A stretch of 64,000 nt of DNA from Camelimonas lactis (GTDB taxonomy: Bacteria > Pseudomonadota > Alphaproteobacteria > Rhizobiales > Beijerinckiaceae), in assembly GCF_004342915.1 (NCBI RefSeq), contig NZ_SLWL01000004.1, positions 124,001 through 188,000 of the forward strand, given 5' to 3'. The notes under the pieces were generated by a model. That model saw only the letters and a program-made list of their open reading frames with translations. It was not told where the DNA came from and searched no databases. This document shows, in pieces, positions 36,447 to 46,952 of the stretch. Position numbers and translations under genes: made by a program. Numbering within the stretch: position 1 is the stretch's first letter; the number at the start of each line of letters is the position of its first letter.

Positions 36447-36820
36447 GAGCGCCTCGCCATACGCCGGCGCATGCGGCGCAACGGCGCGCCCACGCCAAAC
36501 CGGCTCCAGAAAAATCGCGCGGCGCGCCAGTGAAGGCCGCCGCCATACCGTCACAGGCATTTCTGGCGTTCTGCCGGCGCGCCCGTGAGGGCGCGTGGGA
36601 AGCGCCGTCCGCCAATACGCCCAGGGCCCGCGTCCTGCGCCGCGCGCCCTGAACCTGCTTCATTTTGGCCGACGTCGCGCTCTTATCACGACGTCCGCCC
36701 CCCGCCAACCGCTGAAACGTCGCGGCCAGGGCCGTAAAATACAGACGGCCCGGGAAAACCCGGGCCGTCGCAATCATTGTCACATTATCACGAAGCGGCG
36801 CAGGCGCCCCGCCCGGCGCT
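36447..36820. other. glyA upstream region
   Basis: 374 bp between the L,D-transpeptidase stop and glyA. It contains the transpeptidase terminator (36744-36769) and presumably the glyA promoter; no glycine riboswitch pattern was recognised and no gene is supported. Confidence 0.6.
36744..36769 (-). terminator. Terminator after L,D-transpeptidase
   Basis: GACGGCCCGGG and CCCGGGCCGTC, 11-bp perfect arms with an A4/T4 loop, followed on the minus strand by TGTATTTTA. It lies about 50 bases beyond the transpeptidase stop. Confidence 0.85.
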
Positions 36821-38098
36821 TCAGTGCGCCGGCCCGGTCTCTTCCGCGGCGGCGGCGGCCATCGCCGCGGCCGGGCCAAGGCCATCGCGGTTGTAAATGT
36901 CGTCGCGGAACTGGGCCACGCCCTCGGGCGTCGCCCAGGAGGTGATGTAGGTCCAGTAGATCGGCAGCGGCGTCGACAGGGTGGCGTCGATGCGCTCGCC
37001 CGAATCAATCGCGGCCTGGATCGTCTGGGGGTTCCAGCCGGGCGTTTCCTGCAACAGGAAAGCGACGTAGTCGCGGACGTTCTGCAGGCGCACGCAGCCC
37101 GAGGAGACAAAGCGGAAATCGTCGCCGAACACGCCGCGCGCCGGGGTGTCGTGCATGTAAACCCCGTGTGGATTGGGGATATTGATGCGCACGAAGCCCA
37201 TGGAGTTGATGTCAGCGCCGGGGTCCTGGCGGAACATGTAGCGCGTGGCTTCGGTGGAGTTCCAGTTCACCTGCGAGGGCGGAATCTCGACGCCGTTGGA
37301 GTAGATGCGGATTTTCTGGTCCGTCAGATAGTTCGGATCCTTCCGCATCTTGGGGATGAGGTCCTTGCGGATGATCGAGGCCGGCACGGTCCAGAACGGG
37401 TTGAAGTTCACCTGGGTGACCTTCGCGTTCATGATCGGCGACTGGCGGTCGATCTTGCCGACGCCGGCGGCGTGCCGGCTGACCACATGGTTGTCGGCGA
37501 CGGTTTCCACCAGCGCCGCCGGAATGTTGACCACCGCATAGCGGCGGCCGGGGTTGCCGGAGAGCGAACGCAGGCGGACCAGGTTCGTTTCCATCTGGCG
37601 CAGGCGCGTCGCGGCGGGCACGTTCATCGCCGCGATGGTCTGGTTGTTCAGCGTGCCGGTGGCGTTGAGCCCGTGGCGTTGCTGGAAGCGCTTCACGCCC
37701 GCTTCAACATAGCTGTCGTAAACGTCCTGGGCGCCGCCCGACGCCTGCAGGTCGCCGGAGGCGGCGAGACGCTGGCGCAGCGCAACGACGGCCGGGCCCT
37801 TCGAGCCAAGCCGGAGCCGCTGGCCGGCCTGAACCGTGCCCCAGCCGCCACGGGCCACCGCGTCGCGCAGGCTGGCGATGGCCTGCTCGGTCGCCGCCAC
37901 GGTTTCCTGGGATAGCAACGGCGTGGACGAGCGGGCGAGACGGCTGTTGGTGCCGGAGTCGTAGCTCTGCGTCCATTCGCTCTGGTCATCGAAGGCGAAT
38001 TTCTGGGCGAATGCGGGCCCAATGGCGAGGCCAGTCGCAGCCGAGGCGGCGCCAAACAGGAAGGCGCGGCGCTTCATCGAAAAGGTCTTCTCGTTCAT
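36821..38098 (-). CDS. L,D-transpeptidase (YcbB-like) with peptidoglycan-binding domain
   Basis: 425 residues. Forms 3-3 cross-links in peptidoglycan with a Cys nucleophile. The N-terminus has a twin-arginine-like signal (KRRAFLFGAASAATGLAIG, cleavage near AFAQ). A peptidoglycan-binding repeat lies near 120-190 (LRLGSKGPAVVALRQRL). The YkuD catalytic motif is in the C-terminal half: His in MHDTPARGVFG, then SSGCVRL with the Cys. ATG 38098 is chosen with AGGA just upstream; ATG 38113 and 38077 are alternatives that keep the signal. Confidence 0.92.
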   Translation of the reverse strand: MNEKTFSMKRRAFLFGAASAATGLAIGPAFAQKFAFDDQSEWTQSYDSGTNSRLARSSTPLLSQETVAATEQAIASLRDAVARGGWGTVQAGQRLRLGSKGPAVVALRQRLAASGDLQASGGAQDVYDSYVEAGVKRFQQRHGLNATGTLNNQTIAAMNVPAATRLRQMETNLVRLRSLSGNPGRRYAVVNIPAALVETVADNHVVSRHAAGVGKIDRQSPIMNAKVTQVNFNPFWTVPASIIRKDLIPKMRKDPNYLTDQKIRIYSNGVEIPPSQVNWNSTEATRYMFRQDPGADINSMGFVRINIPNPHGVYMHDTPARGVFGDDFRFVSSGCVRLQNVRDYVAFLLQETPGWNPQTIQAAIDSGERIDATLSTPLPIYWTYITSWATPEGVAQFRDDIYNRDGLGPAAAMAAAAAEETGPAH

Positions 38099-38519
38099 TG
38101 TCCTGGAATTCATCGTCCTGAAGCCGTGCAGATTGGAGCCGCGCAGGCCCGCCCGCGCCAGAGCATGTTCAAGCGAAAGCGGACGACAGCCCCTGAAGCG
38201 CCCCTGAGGGAGGCGTCCCGGCCGGCGCCAAGCGCATGGATTACCCTCGTAAACCCATGGTCTTACCAAACCATGATCAGCGGGGCGTTTTTGTGGCGCC
38301 AGGCCAGCCGAAAACGCGCGCCCGGCGCGGGCTCCCGTGAACGCGGAGCGCCGGAACGCCATCATCACATTGATAAGATTCATGTATTACCTGAGCACGC
38401 GCCGCAAACACGCCGGCGCGGCGATTGCCAGCGCTCGCCACATGTCCGGCGCTGTCGCGTCCATGCCACAGCTTTTGGACCCGGCTTCTGGACCCGGCCC
38501 TTGCCGGCGGGAGCGATTG
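38099..38519. other. Spacer upstream of L,D-transpeptidase, no gene seen
   Basis: 421 bp between the transpeptidase start and the ArsC stop. No convincing open frame, terminator or promoter hexamers were seen; a modestly AT-richer patch lies near 38360-38400. Confidence 0.55.
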
Positions 38520-38903
38520 TCAGCGGGACAGGAGATCCAGCGCCCGCTCGGGCGGGCGGCAGGCCGCGGCGCCGCCCGGCCCGGCGACAACCGGCCGGTT
38601 GAGCAATTCGGGATGGGCGGCGATGGCGTCGAGAATGGCGGCGTCGGTCACGTCCGGCCGGTCAAGGCCGAGCACGGGCGCCAGTTCCTTCCAGCGATCG
38701 CCCTTGCGCCGGAGCAGCGCCCCTGCCCCGCCCTCCACACGCGTCGCCAGCCGCGCCAGCGCGGCGCGGTCCGGCGGGTCCTTCAGATACAGCACGACGT
38801 GGGGCTCGACGCCGGCGGCGCGGATCAGTTCGAGCGCCTGGCGCGAGGTGGAGCACGCCGGATTGTGCCAGATGGTGACGTCTCCAGCCGTGTTTGCGCT
38901 CAT
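38520..38903 (-). CDS. arsC: ArsC-family reductase (glutaredoxin-dependent type)
   Basis: 127 residues, thioredoxin-like fold. HNPACSTSRQAL carries the redox Cys in the CSxSR context of arsenate reductase ArsC, and HPELLNRPVV contains the conserved Arg. Members reduce arsenate with glutathione/glutaredoxin; close Spx/YffB-like relatives do not, so the activity is probable rather than certain. No arsR or arsB neighbour is seen. Ends the unit begun by the DUF6163 gene, 4 bp upstream. Confidence 0.88.
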   Translation of the reverse strand: MSANTAGDVTIWHNPACSTSRQALELIRAAGVEPHVVLYLKDPPDRAALARLATRVEGGAGALLRRKGDRWKELAPVLGLDRPDVTDAAILDAIAAHPELLNRPVVAGPGGAAACRPPERALDLLSR

Positions 38904-38907
38904 GTCG

Positions 38908-39378
38908 TCACTCCTGATCGTGGGCGGCCAGCCACGAGATCACCAGGTAGAGCACGGCCAGCACGCCGAACATGGCGACCGTGAACACGCCGCTCGCCAC
39001 CACCTGCGGCAGGAAGATCGCCATGATCATGTGGCTCATCAGCGCCAGCAGCCACATGATGCCGCCCCAGGTGCTGGTGAGCCACAGCCCGACGGCGGCA
39101 ACCAGATTGAACACCGCGAAATACACCACCACCGCCTGGGCGCCGAGGCCACGATCCTCGAACGGAACGGGCGACGGCGTCAGGCCAAGAATGTCGGCCC
39201 AGGCCAGCAGGCCCATCATCATCCACAACACCGCCATCAGGCGCAGGAACCAGACGAGGATCAGCCCCCAGCGCACGCGCGGCAACGGCGAAGCGCGCAG
39301 GGCCTCAAGCACGCCGCCGGCGCGTCCGCCTTCCGTCCGGGTTTCTTCGCCTTGCGCCGCCACGGGCATTCCTTCCAT
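38908..39378 (-). CDS. DUF6163 four-helix membrane protein
   Basis: 156 residues with four predicted transmembrane helices (about 38-60, 80-100, 104-122, 126-150) after a charged cytosolic N-terminus. RWGLILVWFLRLMAVLWMMMG and the Trp-rich second half match the DUF6163 family of alphaproteobacteria; function unknown. It directly precedes the arsC-like gene. ATG 39378 lacks a clear ribosome site; Met4 (39369) has GGAAGG very close. Confidence 0.83.
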   Translation of the reverse strand: MEGMPVAAQGEETRTEGGRAGGVLEALRASPLPRVRWGLILVWFLRLMAVLWMMMGLLAWADILGLTPSPVPFEDRGLGAQAVVVYFAVFNLVAAVGLWLTSTWGGIMWLLALMSHMIMAIFLPQVVASGVFTVAMFGVLAVLYLVISWLAAHDQE

Positions 39379-39604
39379 CCGGCGGGTTGCTGACGACCTG
39401 ATTCAGCACGCCGCCCTATCCGCCTGGTTCGTCATGCTTTTCGACCCCGGAACGAAGACCTGCCGGGATGAACGTCCATGGGGCAAAACCGGTGAAACTG
39501 ATTCCGGATCGCCCCCCAAGCCATTGAACCAATATCATTTCCCGGGGAAAACGAAGACCGTCTCCCCAGGGAGCCACCCTGTCCGCCCCAGGCGCGCGTC
39601 CGCC

Positions 39605-40663
39605 TCAGTCGAAGGTCAGTTCCGCAGGGCCGAGAGGCGCGAAATAAGCGTCGATATCGGCCGCCGATACGTCAGCCAGCGCGGCCGGCTTCCATTTCGG
39701 GCTCTGGTCCTTGTCGACGATCACGGCGCGCACGCCCTCGTAGAAATCATGCCCCAGGGCGATGCGCGACACGATGCGATATTCGATCCGCATGGCCTCA
39801 CGGAAATCGACGCCGCGACCGCGCCGCATCTGCTCCAGCGACAGGGCCATGCTGGTGGGAGATTTTGTGCGCATCGTGGCGGCGGTCTTGCCGGCCAGCT
39901 CCGAACCGCCGGCGGCGGCGGCGTCGAGGCGGGCGAGAATGCCGGCGACATCCGGGGCGCTGAACGCTTCGTCGATCATCGCCTGGCTGGAAAGCAGCAG
40001 CGAGGTCGCCGGCTTCGCGGCGTACGGCGCAAGCACGGCGTCCACCGGCTCGCCGGCGATCAGGCGGTCGCGGATGGCGCTGAACGCCGACGACGGGGCC
40101 GCGTGGGTCGCCAGCCCCAGGGCATGGGCTTCGCCCTGGTTGATGCGGTCGCCGGTGACGGCGACAAACGCGCCAAGTTCGCCCGGCAGGCGCGGCAGCG
40201 CATAGGTGGCGCCGACATCCGGGAAGAAGCCGATGCCGACCTCCGGCATGGCGAAGGTGAATTTGTCAAAGGCCACCATGTGGCTGCCATGGAGCGAGAC
40301 GCCCACGCCGCCGCCCATGACGATGCCCTCGACCAGGGCGACATACGGCTTTGTATATTCCTTGATGCGGACGTTGAGCTGATACTCCTCACGCCAGAAC
40401 GTCAGCGCATCCTCCAGGCGGCCGCCCTTGCCCTGCTCATACAGCGAGCGAATGTCGCCGCCGGCGCAGAAGGCGCGATCGCCCGCGCCGGTGACGATGA
40501 CGCGGGTGACGGCCGGGTCATGCTCCCAGGCGTCGAGGGCCGCGCGCAGACCGCGCACCATGGTCAGGGTCAGCGCATTCAGGGCCTTCGGGCGGTTCAG
40601 AATGACGACGCCCGCCGATCCCTGGCGTTCGCAAATGATTTCGCTTTCCTGAACGTCCTGCAC
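39605..40663 (-). CDS. 3-hydroxyisobutyryl-CoA hydrolase (enoyl-CoA hydratase family)
   Basis: 352 residues of the crotonase fold, in the longer HIBCH subgroup. It would hydrolyse 3-hydroxyisobutyryl-CoA in valine breakdown. FCAGGDIRSLYE and EGIVMGGGVGVSLHG form the oxyanion hole, and PEVGIGFFPDVGATY carries the catalytic Glu/Asp region characteristic of HIBCH. I start at GTG 40663, eight bases after AAGGA; the longer reading adds a basic leader. Valine carbon then feeds methylmalonate metabolism, in keeping with the mutase at the window start. Confidence 0.9.
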   Translation of the reverse strand: MQDVQESEIICERQGSAGVVILNRPKALNALTLTMVRGLRAALDAWEHDPAVTRVIVTGAGDRAFCAGGDIRSLYEQGKGGRLEDALTFWREEYQLNVRIKEYTKPYVALVEGIVMGGGVGVSLHGSHMVAFDKFTFAMPEVGIGFFPDVGATYALPRLPGELGAFVAVTGDRINQGEAHALGLATHAAPSSAFSAIRDRLIAGEPVDAVLAPYAAKPATSLLLSSQAMIDEAFSAPDVAGILARLDAAAAGGSELAGKTAATMRTKSPTSMALSLEQMRRGRGVDFREAMRIEYRIVSRIALGHDFYEGVRAVIVDKDQSPKWKPAALADVSAADIDAYFAPLGPAELTFD

Positions 40664-40754
40664 GACCCATATCCTTCTGAAGCATTTTCCGGCGCGGACT
40701 TTGGTCACTGACCGCCGCCGCGTCAATCGCCGCGCGCCGCGCCAGGCGGGGACG

Positions 40755-40775
40755 CGGCGCCACGGCGTGGCGCCG
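40755..40775. promoter_or_regulatory. Palindrome in the HIBCH-hemB divergent region
   Basis: CGGCGCCAC and GTGGCGCCG, 9-bp arms with a 3-nt spacer, between the two divergent starts. A candidate operator, or a chance GC palindrome. Confidence 0.35.
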
Positions 40776-40823
40776 GCGCGATGCGACCCTTACGCATTTT
40801 GCCCCAGCCCTGATGTCCTGTAG

Positions 40824-41933
<1,110 letters not shown>

Positions 41934-41962
41934 GGCGCCTTTGGGGAAAAGGAAACGCCGCC

Positions 41963-42538
41963 ATGAACGGCCCCGCCCCCAACGCGAACGGAAAGATGGA
42001 CGGCGCTCCCGGCGATCGCCGGGAGCAGCCGGCGCGTCCCGCGTCTGACGTGGTGGCCACGGCGGCGGGGGCGCGCGCGGGGAGACGCGGCCTGTCGCGG
42101 GCCGAGGGGTTTTCAGCCATCGGCGTTGGCGTCTGTCTCGGCCTTGCCGGCGTCGGCGCCTGGTGGGGATTGCAGCCGGCCGTGAACGACCGCGCCGCCC
42201 GCCTCTGCCGCACGGTGATCCCGGCGCTGAACCCCGCCGACGCGGTTTTCTCGCTGGCGGAGCCCCGGCCCGGCGCTTCACGCTCCAGCGTGCGCATCGC
42301 CTACACGGCGCAGACCCCGGACGGCCGCCTGCGCAGCCGGGAGGTGTCATGCCGCTACGCCGCGAACAAGGACGGCGCCCAGGTGCGGCTTACCGGCGTG
42401 GCCACCGAGCGCGGACCGCTGGCGGAGGCCAATTTCTATTTTCTGCGCCGCTTCTATCTCGAAGCCAGCGACGGCCCGCCGCCGGACCCGGCGGCCGCGC
42501 AGGCCGTCGCGCCGCGCCAGCAGGCGCCCGGCCAGTAG
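41963..42538 (+). CDS. Single-pass membrane protein, unknown function
   Basis: 191 residues, family not recognised. A disordered, charged N-terminus (about 1-45) precedes one transmembrane segment (FSAIGVGVCLGLAGVGAWWG), then a probably periplasmic domain of about 100 residues with two Cys (RLCRTVIPALNPAD, VSCRYAANKD) that could form a disulfide, and a Pro/Ala/Gln tail. It follows hemB by 29 bp, so it is likely co-transcribed, and a long hairpin follows. Confidence 0.75.
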   Translation: MNGPAPNANGKMDGAPGDRREQPARPASDVVATAAGARAGRRGLSRAEGFSAIGVGVCLGLAGVGAWWGLQPAVNDRAARLCRTVIPALNPADAVFSLAEPRPGASRSSVRIAYTAQTPDGRLRSREVSCRYAANKDGAQVRLTGVATERGPLAEANFYFLRRFYLEASDGPPPDPAAAQAVAPRQQAPGQ

Positions 42539-42568
42539 GCGCCCGGCCAATAAGCCGCCAGCCCGTGA

Positions 42569-42607
42569 GGCCCAATTTCCCGCGCCAGCGGCGCGGAGGA
42601 TTGGGCC
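42569..42607 (+). terminator. Long hairpin terminator after the hemB unit
   Basis: GGCCCAAT pairs with ATTGGGCC and CGCGCC with GGCGCG around an AGC loop; the four bases between pair partly through G-T wobbles, giving a stem of about 18 bp. GTTTCCGTTT follows. Confidence 0.75.
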
Positions 42608-42721
42608 GTTTCCGTTTCGCGTTCCAGATCGCTACTTAAAAACGCCCCGCAAGCGCGCATATATAATGCAGAAGCGCGTCCGCACGGGCGCGCCAGACCC
42701 ATGGCGGAATAGCGGGACAGC

Positions 42722-43195
42722 ATGGCGAACACGGATTTGACGACAGGCCGTCAGGATAACGGCGGCGGACGTGAATGGCGCACCAGCGGCGTGCTCACGT
42801 CGCGGCTGTTCGCCTGGCTGATCGACCTGGTGATCATCGCCCTGTGGACGGTCATGCTGGCGATCATCGTCGGCGTCTTGGGCTTTTTGACCTTCGGCCT
42901 CGGCTGGTTCCTGTTCGCCCTGGTCGTTCCGGCGTCCGGCATCATTTACAGCATGGTGACGGTGGGCGGCTCCAGGCAATCCACCATCGGCATGCGCATG
43001 CTCGGCATGCGGGTGATGCGGGCGGACGGCGGCCGCGTTGACGCCATCACCGCCGGGGCGCACGCGCTGTTCTTCTATCTCGCCGCCAGCACCGGCCTGC
43101 TCTGGCTCGCGGATGTGGTGATCGGCGTCATCGATGACCGGGGCCGGATGGGGCACGACTATCTCGCCGGCCTGGTGGTGGTCTGGAACGACTGA
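42722..43195 (+). CDS. RDD family membrane protein
   Basis: 157 residues with an RDD domain: a first helix preceded by SGVLTSRLFAWLIDLVIIALW (the R-x7-D pattern), a second near 70-95, and a third near 120-140 ending in a DDRGRMGHDYLAGLVVV segment that supplies the final Asp. RDD proteins are poorly understood membrane proteins, some linked to ion or osmotic homeostasis. Not obviously linked to its neighbours. Confidence 0.88.
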   Translation: MANTDLTTGRQDNGGGREWRTSGVLTSRLFAWLIDLVIIALWTVMLAIIVGVLGFLTFGLGWFLFALVVPASGIIYSMVTVGGSRQSTIGMRMLGMRVMRADGGRVDAITAGAHALFFYLAASTGLLWLADVVIGVIDDRGRMGHDYLAGLVVVWND

Positions 43196-43472
43196 ACCTG
43201 GCGCGGCCGGGCCAGGGGGTCGTTCAGGGCCACGCCAGCCACGGCGTTGGATAATGGGGGGCGTCCGCGACGCTCCCTTTCTTTCATTGGCTGCCGACAG
43301 GGCCCGCCCCTGCCCTTGACCATCGTCGTGGACGATCGTCCCGGACCATCACTTTGGGGGCCCAACCCGGAAGGTCGCGCCCCGCAAGGCCCATTCCCGG
43401 AACAGGCCGGCGATGGTACCCTGAGGCCGCTGGCGATGTTTCGCCGCGCCCAGCAACGGGGGGACCAGCAGC

Positions 43473-44219
43473 GTGACCACCCATCCGCGCGAGACGCCCC
43501 AGTTCTATCTCACCGGACCGGCGACCTGCCCCTATCTGCCGGGGCGACAGGAGCGGAAGGTATTCACCCACCTGGTGGGCCGGCGCGCCGCAGAGCTGAA
43601 CGACCTGCTGAGCCAGAACGGCTTTCGCCGCTCGCAGACCATCGCTTACCGGCCGGCCTGCGAGGACTGCGCCGCCTGCGTCTCGGTGCGGGTGGTGGCA
43701 GGCGACTTCGTTCCCGGCAAGAGCTTTCGCCGGGTGCTGCGCGCCAACGCCGATCTCATCGGCGCCATGGGCGCGCCAGCGGCCACGGCGGAGCAATACG
43801 GCCTGTTTCGCGATTACCTGACAGCCCGCCACCACGATGGCGGCATGGCCGACATGAGCGTGCAGGACTACGTCACCATGGTCGAGGACAGCCATGTGGA
43901 CACCCGGCTGCTCACCTGGCGCCGGCGCGGCCCCGACACGGCCATCAATGGACGCGGCCAGGGACCGCTGATCGCCGCCGCGCTGACGGACGTGCTCGGC
44001 GACGGGCTGTCGATGGTCTATTCCTTCTACGATCCGACGGAGGAGCGCCGCAGCCTTGGCGCCTTCATGATTCTCGACCATATCCGCCGGGCCCGCGAGA
44101 TGGGCCTGCCCTACGTCTATCTGGGCTTCTGGGTCGAAGGTTCACGCAAAATGGCCTACAAGGCGCGTTTCACGCCGCAGGAACGCCTGACCGGCGCGGG
44201 CTGGAGACGCCACGAATGA
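43473..44219 (+). CDS. bpt: Aspartate/glutamate leucyltransferase
   Basis: 248 residues. Transfers Leu from leucyl-tRNA to N-terminal Asp or Glu, creating N-degrons for ClpAP. The Cys-rich N-terminal motif [12 protein letters not shown] and the GNAT-like C-terminal part ([44 protein letters not shown]) identify the Bpt/ATE family. It starts at GTG 43473. The stop overlaps the next start by four bases (ATGA), so the two genes are translationally coupled. Confidence 0.95.
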   Translation: MTTHPRETPQFYLTGPATCPYLPGRQERKVFTHLVGRRAAELNDLLSQNGFRRSQTIAYRPACEDCAACVSVRVVAGDFVPGKSFRRVLRANADLIGAMGAPAATAEQYGLFRDYLTARHHDGGMADMSVQDYVTMVEDSHVDTRLLTWRRRGPDTAINGRGQGPLIAAALTDVLGDGLSMVYSFYDPTEERRSLGAFMILDHIRRAREMGLPYVYLGFWVEGSRKMAYKARFTPQERLTGAGWRRHE

Positions 44220-45235
44220 CCCTGGACAGCGCAAGCCGTCTCGCCAGCGCAGCCCTTGCCGCGCCCACCGCATCCCCCACGCTGAAACGCCCGGCCCGCC
44301 TGCCGGTCATCGACGCGGCGCGCGGCGTCGCCCTGGCGGCCATGGTGATTTACCATAGCGCCTGGGACATAACCTTCTTCAACCTGGCGCCCATCGACGC
44401 GGTGAATTCGCCGTTCTGGCGCAATTTCGCCCACGGCATCGCCAGCAGCTTCCTGTTCCTGGTCGGCGTCAGCCTGGTGCTGGCCACCTGGAACGGAATC
44501 AACTGGATGGCCTGGGGCAAGCGGCTGGCCATGGTGGTCGCCGGCGCGGTCGCGGTGACCGCATCCACCTGGCTCACCAATCCGCACCAGTTCATTTTCT
44601 TCGGCATCCTGCACTGCATCGCCGCCGCCAGCATTCTGGCGTTGCCATTCCTGCGCGCGCCATGGCCGCTGACGGCGCTCGTCGGGGCCGGCGTCATCGC
44701 CCTGCCGTTCTTCTGGACCTCGCCGCTATTCAGCCACGGCCCGCTGATCGTCACCGGGCTGGCTGACGTCGTTCCCAGCACGGCTGACTGGGTTCCCATC
44801 TTCCCCTGGTTCGGCGCGGTGCTGCTTGGCGTGGCGGCGGCGCGGGCCTGCCTCGGCTGGTTTCCGGCCACGGCGGCTGGTCGCTGGCGCGACGCCGGCC
44901 GCATCGGCAAGGCGCTGACCTTCGCCGGCCGGCACAGCCTGATCATCTATCTGACGCACCAGATCGTGCTGATGGGTCTGTTCGGCGCCATCGCCTGGCT
45001 CGCCGGCCCGTCCCAGGCGGCGCTGGACATGCGGGTGGCGCGCACCTGCCACTTCGCCTGCGCCGCCAACGCCGGTTCCGAAGCCTTCTGCCAGAAGTAT
45101 TGCGATTGCCTCGTCGGCAGCCTGCGCCAGGACGGACTGTCAGCGCCAGTTGTCTCCGGCGACATCACCCCGGCCGGCCGGGCGCGGCTGGGCCAGACCA
45201 TCGACCAGTGCAGCGAAGCGGCAAGGCCGCAGTGA
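44216..45235 (+). CDS. DUF1624 heparan-alpha-glucosaminide acetyltransferase-like membrane protein with Cys-rich tail
   Basis: 339 residues. Seven or eight transmembrane helices carry the DUF1624/HGSNAT pattern: [20 protein letters not shown] at the N-terminus and [19 protein letters not shown] near 240. Members resemble acyl-transferring membrane enzymes. After the last helix comes a soluble tail of about 75 residues with six cysteines ([15 protein letters not shown]), unusual for the family and probably metal-binding or disulfide-linked. Coupled to bpt by an ATGA overlap. Confidence 0.85.
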   Translation: MTLDSASRLASAALAAPTASPTLKRPARLPVIDAARGVALAAMVIYHSAWDITFFNLAPIDAVNSPFWRNFAHGIASSFLFLVGVSLVLATWNGINWMAWGKRLAMVVAGAVAVTASTWLTNPHQFIFFGILHCIAAASILALPFLRAPWPLTALVGAGVIALPFFWTSPLFSHGPLIVTGLADVVPSTADWVPIFPWFGAVLLGVAAARACLGWFPATAAGRWRDAGRIGKALTFAGRHSLIIYLTHQIVLMGLFGAIAWLAGPSQAALDMRVARTCHFACAANAGSEAFCQKYCDCLVGSLRQDGLSAPVVSGDITPAGRARLGQTIDQCSEAARPQ

Positions 45236-45406
45236 TCGCCGGCCTCAAAGGCCGCCAGATCAAGGCCCTGTCGGTGGTTGCCCCCGGTGGAAGCTAGATC
45301 GCTGCTGGCGTGAAAACCCTGGAAGTCCGGCGCTGGGCCCCGCCCCTGACCCCGGCTGAGGATTTGCTGATCGTCGAAAACCACCGCTTTCTGCGCCAGG
45401 CTGGCG

Positions 45407-45607
45407 ATGAAGACCCGGATGGGCGGAGCCGTGGCGATCGTGCGGGTGGCCGCCATCCGGCCGTTCACCCGCGCCGACATGGCCGCCGCCTGCGCCAGCA
45501 CTTATGAGGAGGGCTGGCTCGCCTGGGAACTGGGCGACATCCGCCCGCTTGCCTGGCGCGGCGCCGTGCTGGCGGCGCGGGGCATCTATCTGGTCGACTG
45601 GCCGTAA
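45407..45607 (+). CDS. Possible small protein or frameshifted gene
   Basis: 66 residues with a balanced composition (VRVAAIRPFTRADMAAACA, STYEEGWLAWELGDIRP), ending right before a strong terminator. The ribosome site is weak. A GTG-initiated frame at 45310 runs in a different register up to this region (KTLEVRRWAPPLTPAED), so the two could be halves of a gene with a frame change near 45400-45420. No family recognised; it may be noncoding. Confidence 0.3.
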   Translation: MKTRMGGAVAIVRVAAIRPFTRADMAAACASTYEEGWLAWELGDIRPLAWRGAVLAARGIYLVDWP

Positions 45608-45635
45608 CCCAGGCGCGCGTGCGCTCCCCGGCATG

Positions 45636-45663
45636 AAAATGGCCGGGCAAGCCCGGCCATTTT
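45636..45663. terminator. Bidirectional terminator
   Basis: AAAATGGCCGGGC and GCCCGGCCATTTT, 13-bp perfect arms around AA. It lies between the plus-strand bpt/DUF1624 unit and the convergent acyl-CoA dehydrogenase operon, with T-runs on both strands. Confidence 0.95.
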
Positions 45664-45694
45664 CGCCATGCGCGGTCGGACGGCGAGGCGCCGC

Positions 45695-46888
45695 TTACAG
45701 ACCCACCATCAGCTTGGCGATGATATCGCGCTGCACTTCGGACGAGCCGCCGAAGATGGTGAAGGCGCGGCTGTTGAGATACTCCGGCACCACCGGCAGT
45801 TCGATCTCCGGCAGCGTCGCCCGGTTCAGGCCATACAGCGGCCGGGTCGGCTCCCAGACCAGCGCGTCATAGCCCAGAACATCGACGGCCAGGCGCGTGA
45901 CGGCCTGCTTGATCTCGCTGTTGCGCAATTTCAGCAGCGATGAGACGGCGCCGGGGTTCTGGCCGGTCTGGAGCGCCGACATGATGCGCAGCTCGGTCAG
46001 CTCCAGCGCGTCGATGTCGATCTCGATCTCCGAAATCTTCATCGCCAGCGCCGGATCATCGATCGGCTGGCCGGGGGCCTCGCCGTTGGCCAGCTCAATC
46101 ACGTGCTGCAGGCCGCGCCGCAGACGGGCCGCCGCGATGCCGCCGCCGCGCTCGAACTCCAGCAGATACTTGCCGTAGGTCCAGCCCAGCCCCTCCTCGC
46201 CGATGCGGTTCTCCACCGGCACGCGCACGTCGTCGAAGAAAACCTGGTTGACCTCGTGGTCGCCGCCGATGGTCAGGATCGGCCGGATGGTGATGCCGGG
46301 CGAGGTCATGTCGATCAGGATGAAGCTGATGCCTTCCTGCTTGCGGCCGGTGTCGTCGGTGCGCACCAGCGCGAACATCATGTTGGCGTGGTGGGCGTGG
46401 GTGGTCCAGATCTTGGTGCCGTTGATGACATAGTGATCGCCATCGCGCACGGCGCGGGTCTTCAGCGAGGCCAGATCGGAGCCGGAGCCTGGCTCGGAAT
46501 AGCCCTGACACCAGTAGTCCTCGCCATTGAGGATGCGCGGCAGGTACTTCGCCTTCTGCTCCGGCGTGCCGAACCTGATGATGACCGGGCCGACCATGGC
46601 GACGCCCATGGGCGACACGCTGGGCGCGCCGGCCTTCGCGCACTCGGTGGCGAAAATCCAGCGCTGCGCCGGCGTCCAGGTCGGGCCGCCAGCCTCCGGC
46701 GGCCAGCCGGGCGCGGCCCAGCCCTTCGACGCCAAAGCGCGGTGCCACGGATCGGAAATCTCCTTGTCGGAGAACACGGACGGCGTCATCCCCTGGGCGC
46801 GCTTCATGTCGGGCGTCAGGACGGAAGCGAGGAATTCGCGGACTTCCTCACGGAAGGCCTTTTCCTCATCGGAGAACGAAAAATTCAT
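45695..46888 (-). CDS. Acyl-CoA dehydrogenase, PimC-like large subunit
   Basis: 397-residue FAD enzyme catalysing alpha-beta dehydrogenation of an acyl-CoA. Motifs: WCQGYSEPGSGSDLASLKT and KIWTTHAHHANMMFALVRT (flavin/substrate loops) and the C-terminal helical domain. Sequence pattern and the adjacent smaller paralogue fit the large subunit of pimeloyl-CoA dehydrogenase (PimC) and similar alpha2beta2 dehydrogenases that act on dicarboxyl or branched substrates. Last gene of the unit enoyl-CoA hydratase / small subunit / large subunit. Confidence 0.93.
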   Translation of the reverse strand: MNFSFSDEEKAFREEVREFLASVLTPDMKRAQGMTPSVFSDKEISDPWHRALASKGWAAPGWPPEAGGPTWTPAQRWIFATECAKAGAPSVSPMGVAMVGPVIIRFGTPEQKAKYLPRILNGEDYWCQGYSEPGSGSDLASLKTRAVRDGDHYVINGTKIWTTHAHHANMMFALVRTDDTGRKQEGISFILIDMTSPGITIRPILTIGGDHEVNQVFFDDVRVPVENRIGEEGLGWTYGKYLLEFERGGGIAAARLRRGLQHVIELANGEAPGQPIDDPALAMKISEIEIDIDALELTELRIMSALQTGQNPGAVSSLLKLRNSEIKQAVTRLAVDVLGYDALVWEPTRPLYGLNRATLPEIELPVVPEYLNSRAFTIFGGSSEVQRDIIAKLMVGL

Positions 46889-46952
46889 GGGAGTTCAACT
46901 CCTGTCGCCTCGCCGCACCCGGACAGCGGGAATGGCGCAGCGCGAAAACATT

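Noticed and set aside
43247-44215. In-frame 5' extension of the DUF1624 gene to 43247
   Set aside because: It overlaps bpt completely in another frame and is Arg/Pro-rich; the ATGA overlap gives a natural start at 44216.
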